Under the pieces are notes generated by a model. That model did not search any database, was not told the origin of the DNA, and worked only from the letters and a program-made list of their open reading frames with translations. Below are positions 6,191 to 8,158 of a stretch of 8,158 bases of DNA, piece by piece; the stretch's first letter is position 1, and each line of letters begins with the position of its first letter. Origin of the DNA: Bacteroidota bacterium (GTDB lineage Bacteria > Bacteroidota > Ignavibacteria > Ignavibacteriales > Melioribacteraceae); assembly GCA_023381535.1 (NCBI GenBank), contig JAMCSN010000260.1:1-8158 (forward strand), given 5' to 3'. The position numbers and the translations under genes were made by a program.

Positions 6191-7018
6191 CTAAGAAACT
6201 CTTTTTACCGATTTGAACTGCTTAACAAATTCAATATGCAACGGCTTGTCGCGATACTTGCCTTCTTCTTTGTTCTTCAGTTCTTCCTTACTATAGCTTG
6301 AGTTGATTTCGCGAACTATAACTTTTTTTTCTGTTTCATTAACTGTATAACGAATTCTCCAAGCTCTGTATTTTAATTCAAAAACATTTTTATTCAATTT
6401 GCCGGCGGTTTTCTGCTGTGAAATTCTTTTCCTTGCAGAATCAGCTGGATTAAACTCAAGTTGCAGCTGAGCGAAACTTGCTAAGTTAATGCCAGCATTC
6501 TCTTTTAACCATGAGCATTGTTTCTCGGATCGTGATTCGAAAATTACTTTGTAAATACTCGCGAAATCCTTTTTAACCCAGCCCGTCAATGCATCCGGGA
6601 ATGAATCTGAATATGGAAGATACGGCTTGATATCGAGTACCGGCGAACCATTGAGTATATCAGATTCTGAAATAAATATTTTTAACCCGTCAACTTTTTC
6701 CAGCTTGACGCAACTCATTCCAATATGATTTGGTCTGTATGGCGCGCGTGTAGCAAACACACCGACTTTCTTTCTTGTATGTCTCGGCGGGGTGACAAGC
6801 GGTTTCCAATTTTTGTTCAAATGAAATTGGTACAGAACCCAAATTCGCTCAAAACCGTCGAGATATTTTAACGCCTGCTGAAAATTATTTTTTGGATTGA
6901 GTTCAATAACTGAAATCTTTTCACCGGCGAGGATCCCTTGCCTTGGAGTTTCATATCTTTGCACCAATTCTGAATGCACAGTTCCGATCGGTTTGATTAT
7001 TATTTCGCTGGTGATCAA
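6191..7018 (-). CDS. trmO: tRNA (N6-threonylcarbamoyladenosine(37)-N6)-methyltransferase TrmO
   Basis: TrmO methylates t6A37 in certain threonine tRNAs using S-adenosylmethionine. The 275-residue protein has the UPF0066/TsaA beta-barrel domain: IKPIGTVHSE (8-17), ETPRQGIL (23-30), LDGFERIWVLYQFH (53-66), GVFATRAPYRPNHIGMSC (86-103) and ILNGSPVLDIKPYLPYSD (121-138). A TrmO C-terminal-like region follows (about 180-235, with EFNPADSARKRI and FELKYRAWRIRY). The last 40 or so residues form a charged, lysine-rich tail, making it longer than the E. coli protein of about 235. The start is taken as TTG at 7018, which overlaps the hemN stop as TTGA and suggests translational coupling; no better start lies closer to the conserved N-terminus. 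The exact tRNA target is inferred from the family. It has no obvious link to heme beyond its place in the operon. Confidence 0.9.
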   Translation of the reverse strand: MITSEIIIKPIGTVHSELVQRYETPRQGILAGEKISVIELNPKNNFQQALKYLDGFERIWVLYQFHLNKNWKPLVTPPRHTRKKVGVFATRAPYRPNHIGMSCVKLEKVDGLKIFISESDILNGSPVLDIKPYLPYSDSFPDALTGWVKKDFASIYKVIFESRSEKQCSWLKENAGINLASFAQLQLEFNPADSARKRISQQKTAGKLNKNVFELKYRAWRIRYTVNETEKKVIVREINSSYSKEELKNKEEGKYRDKPLHIEFVKQFKSVKRVS

Positions 7019-8158
7019 ACAGTTCTCGAGTATCTTGCTGTGTCTTCTTTCCGTTCGATATATCCGTCAAAGTTCATCGCAATATTCCTGATGAGCAAAC
7101 GTCCCATTTCTGTAACAGCTAATTTTCTGTTTTTAATTTCAACAAGTCCATCGGCAATAAACTCAACCATTCCTTCCAAGCCTTTGCCGAAATATTTTTC
7201 GAACTCGATGCCGAATTTCTTATCAACCGAATCGAAATCAAGTTCAAAGTCGCACATAACTTTTGTAATCACGTGACGGCGAAGCACATCATCTTCGGTA
7301 AGATAAACGCCGCGTTCGATAGGCAAAGTTTCATTATTTAACGCTTCGAAATATTCTTTTTCCTTTTTAACGTTCTGCGCATATGCTTTCCCGATCTGGC
7401 TAATTCCTGTAATTCCCATGCTGTACAAATCAGCGCCTGCGTGTGTGCTGTATCCTTGAAAATTTCTGTAAAGTTTTTTCTCTCTCAACGCAACGGCGAG
7501 TTCATCTGTCGGTTTTGCAAAATGGTCCATCCCAATGAAAACGTATCCGGCATCGGTCAATTTTTCGATTGTCATTTTAAGTATCTGAAGTTTTTCTTCC
7601 GGCGTAGGCAAATCTTCCGGCTTGATCAACGCCATATGCTTCTTCATCCACGGAACGTGCGCATAGTTGAAAACAGCAATTCGATCCGGAGAAATATTGA
7701 TTGTAGCATCCACGGTTTTTGCAAAAGTTTCTGCCGATTGAAACGGAAGTCCGTAGATCAAATCAAGATTAATGCTTTGGAATCCGAGTTCACGAACCCA
7801 GTTTACAACTTGACGCGTCATATCTTCAGGCTGAACTCTATTAACTGCTACTTGAACTTTCTCATTAAAATCCTGAACGCCCATGCTGATACGGTTAAAT
7901 CCTCCGTGACGTAATGCTTCCAAATGTTCTTTTGTTAGTCCGCGGGGATCGATCTCGCATCCTTCCTCGGCAGTGGGTTTAAATTCAAAACTTTTGTTGA
8001 TGTATGAAACCAAATCTGTAATTTCATCGGGATCGAGATGAGTCGGTGTCCCGCCGCCCCAATGGAGCTGCACAACTTTCCGGTTAGGAACAATAAACGT
8101 TCGAAGCAAATCAATTTCGTTCTTCAAATATTTGATGTAATCTTTAATTCGGTCGCGA
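7015..8158 (-). CDS. hemN: Oxygen-independent coproporphyrinogen III dehydrogenase HemN, C-terminal 380 residues (cut by window edge)
   Basis: HemN is a radical-SAM enzyme that decarboxylates two propionates of coproporphyrinogen III to give protoporphyrinogen IX without oxygen. The frame is open to the right edge; the CxxxCxxC iron-sulfur motif and the true start are beyond it. By comparison with E. coli HemN (about 457 residues), some 70-80 residues are missing. Visible family motifs in order are QLHWGGGTPTHL, EIDPRGLTKEHLEAL, GGFNRISMGVQDFN, NLDLIYGLPFQ, RIAVFNYAHVPWMKKHM and FQGYSTHAGADLYSMGITGIS. The block after FQGYST and the NYAHVPW segment distinguish it from HemW-like relatives, which lack coproporphyrinogen oxidase activity. 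A C-terminal winged-helix-like region ends the protein. It overlaps trmO by 4 nt. It is the first visible gene of the operon, so any operon promoter lies outside the window. Confidence 0.95.
   Translation of the reverse strand, partial: RDRIKDYIKYLKNEIDLLRTFIVPNRKVVQLHWGGGTPTHLDPDEITDLVSYINKSFEFKPTAEEGCEIDPRGLTKEHLEALRHGGFNRISMGVQDFNEKVQVAVNRVQPEDMTRQVVNWVRELGFQSINLDLIYGLPFQSAETFAKTVDATINISPDRIAVFNYAHVPWMKKHMALIKPEDLPTPEEKLQILKMTIEKLTDAGYVFIGMDHFAKPTDELAVALREKKLYRNFQGYSTHAGADLYSMGITGISQIGKAYAQNVKKEKEYFEALNNETLPIERGVYLTEDDVLRRHVITKVMCDFELDFDSVDKKFGIEFEKYFGKGLEGMVEFIADGLVEIKNRKLAVTEMGRLLIRNIAMNFDGYIERKEDTARYSRTV

Noticed and set aside
7441..7914. Plus-strand open frame of 157 codons opposite hemN, and similar ones opposite hemL, hemY and hemH
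   Set aside because: They are antisense shadows of clearly conserved enzymes, with no recognisable domain or consistent ribosome site.
8125..8127. TTG as the start of hemN
   Set aside because: The frame is open to the window edge and the N-terminal iron-sulfur motif of the family is missing, so the real start is outside.

Overview
The window is a heme-biosynthesis locus, almost all on the minus strand, from what looks like a Gram-negative member of the Bacteroidota/Chlorobiota/Ignavibacteriota (FCB) group. Four things point there: moderately AT-rich DNA, several weak Shine-Dalgarno sites, TAnnTTTG promoter boxes, and a stand-alone four-helix-bundle (23S IVP/S23-like) gene beside a mix of HemN- and HemY-type porphyrin enzymes. 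An ignavibacterial source is my best guess. It rests on gene content and protein flavour, not on a database search.

Layout in transcription order (minus strand, right to left): hemN (7015 to beyond the right edge, N-terminus missing), trmO (6191-7018, overlapping the hemN stop), hemH (5193-6149), hemY-type protoporphyrinogen oxidase (3755-5140), a four-helix-bundle protein (3349-3732), hemB (2317-3300) and an MFS exporter (974-2284). Gaps are short (from a 4-nt overlap to about 50 nt), so this is probably one operon. A plus-strand PaaI-like hotdog thioesterase (460-966) converges on the MFS gene. It diverges from hemL, whose first 110 codons occupy 332-1 and which continues past the left edge. 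The 127-bp spacer between hemL and the thioesterase carries back-to-back TAnnTTTG boxes.

Pathway: HemL makes 5-aminolevulinate, HemB condenses it to porphobilinogen, HemN converts coproporphyrinogen III to protoporphyrinogen IX without oxygen, HemY oxidises that to protoporphyrin IX, and HemH inserts iron. The middle steps (hemA, hemC, hemD, hemE) are not in view. TrmO is a tRNA-modifying passenger.

The most unusual part is a family of 7-bp tandem repeats that ordinary annotation would miss. Four heptads (consensus RYGNARA) abut the start codon of the four-helix-bundle gene. Four more lie 1 nt after its stop in inverted orientation, so the gene sits inside a 441-bp unit (3320-3760) with imperfect 24-bp inverted ends. 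Removing that unit on paper restores a compact hemY-hemB junction. Three more heptads of the same family lie in frame inside hemY (4404-4424), and a related five-unit array (GTGAAAN type) fills the hemH-hemY gap (5152-5186). This resembles the architecture of 23S rRNA intervening sequences, but placed between protein genes. It may be a small mobile or RNA-processed element.
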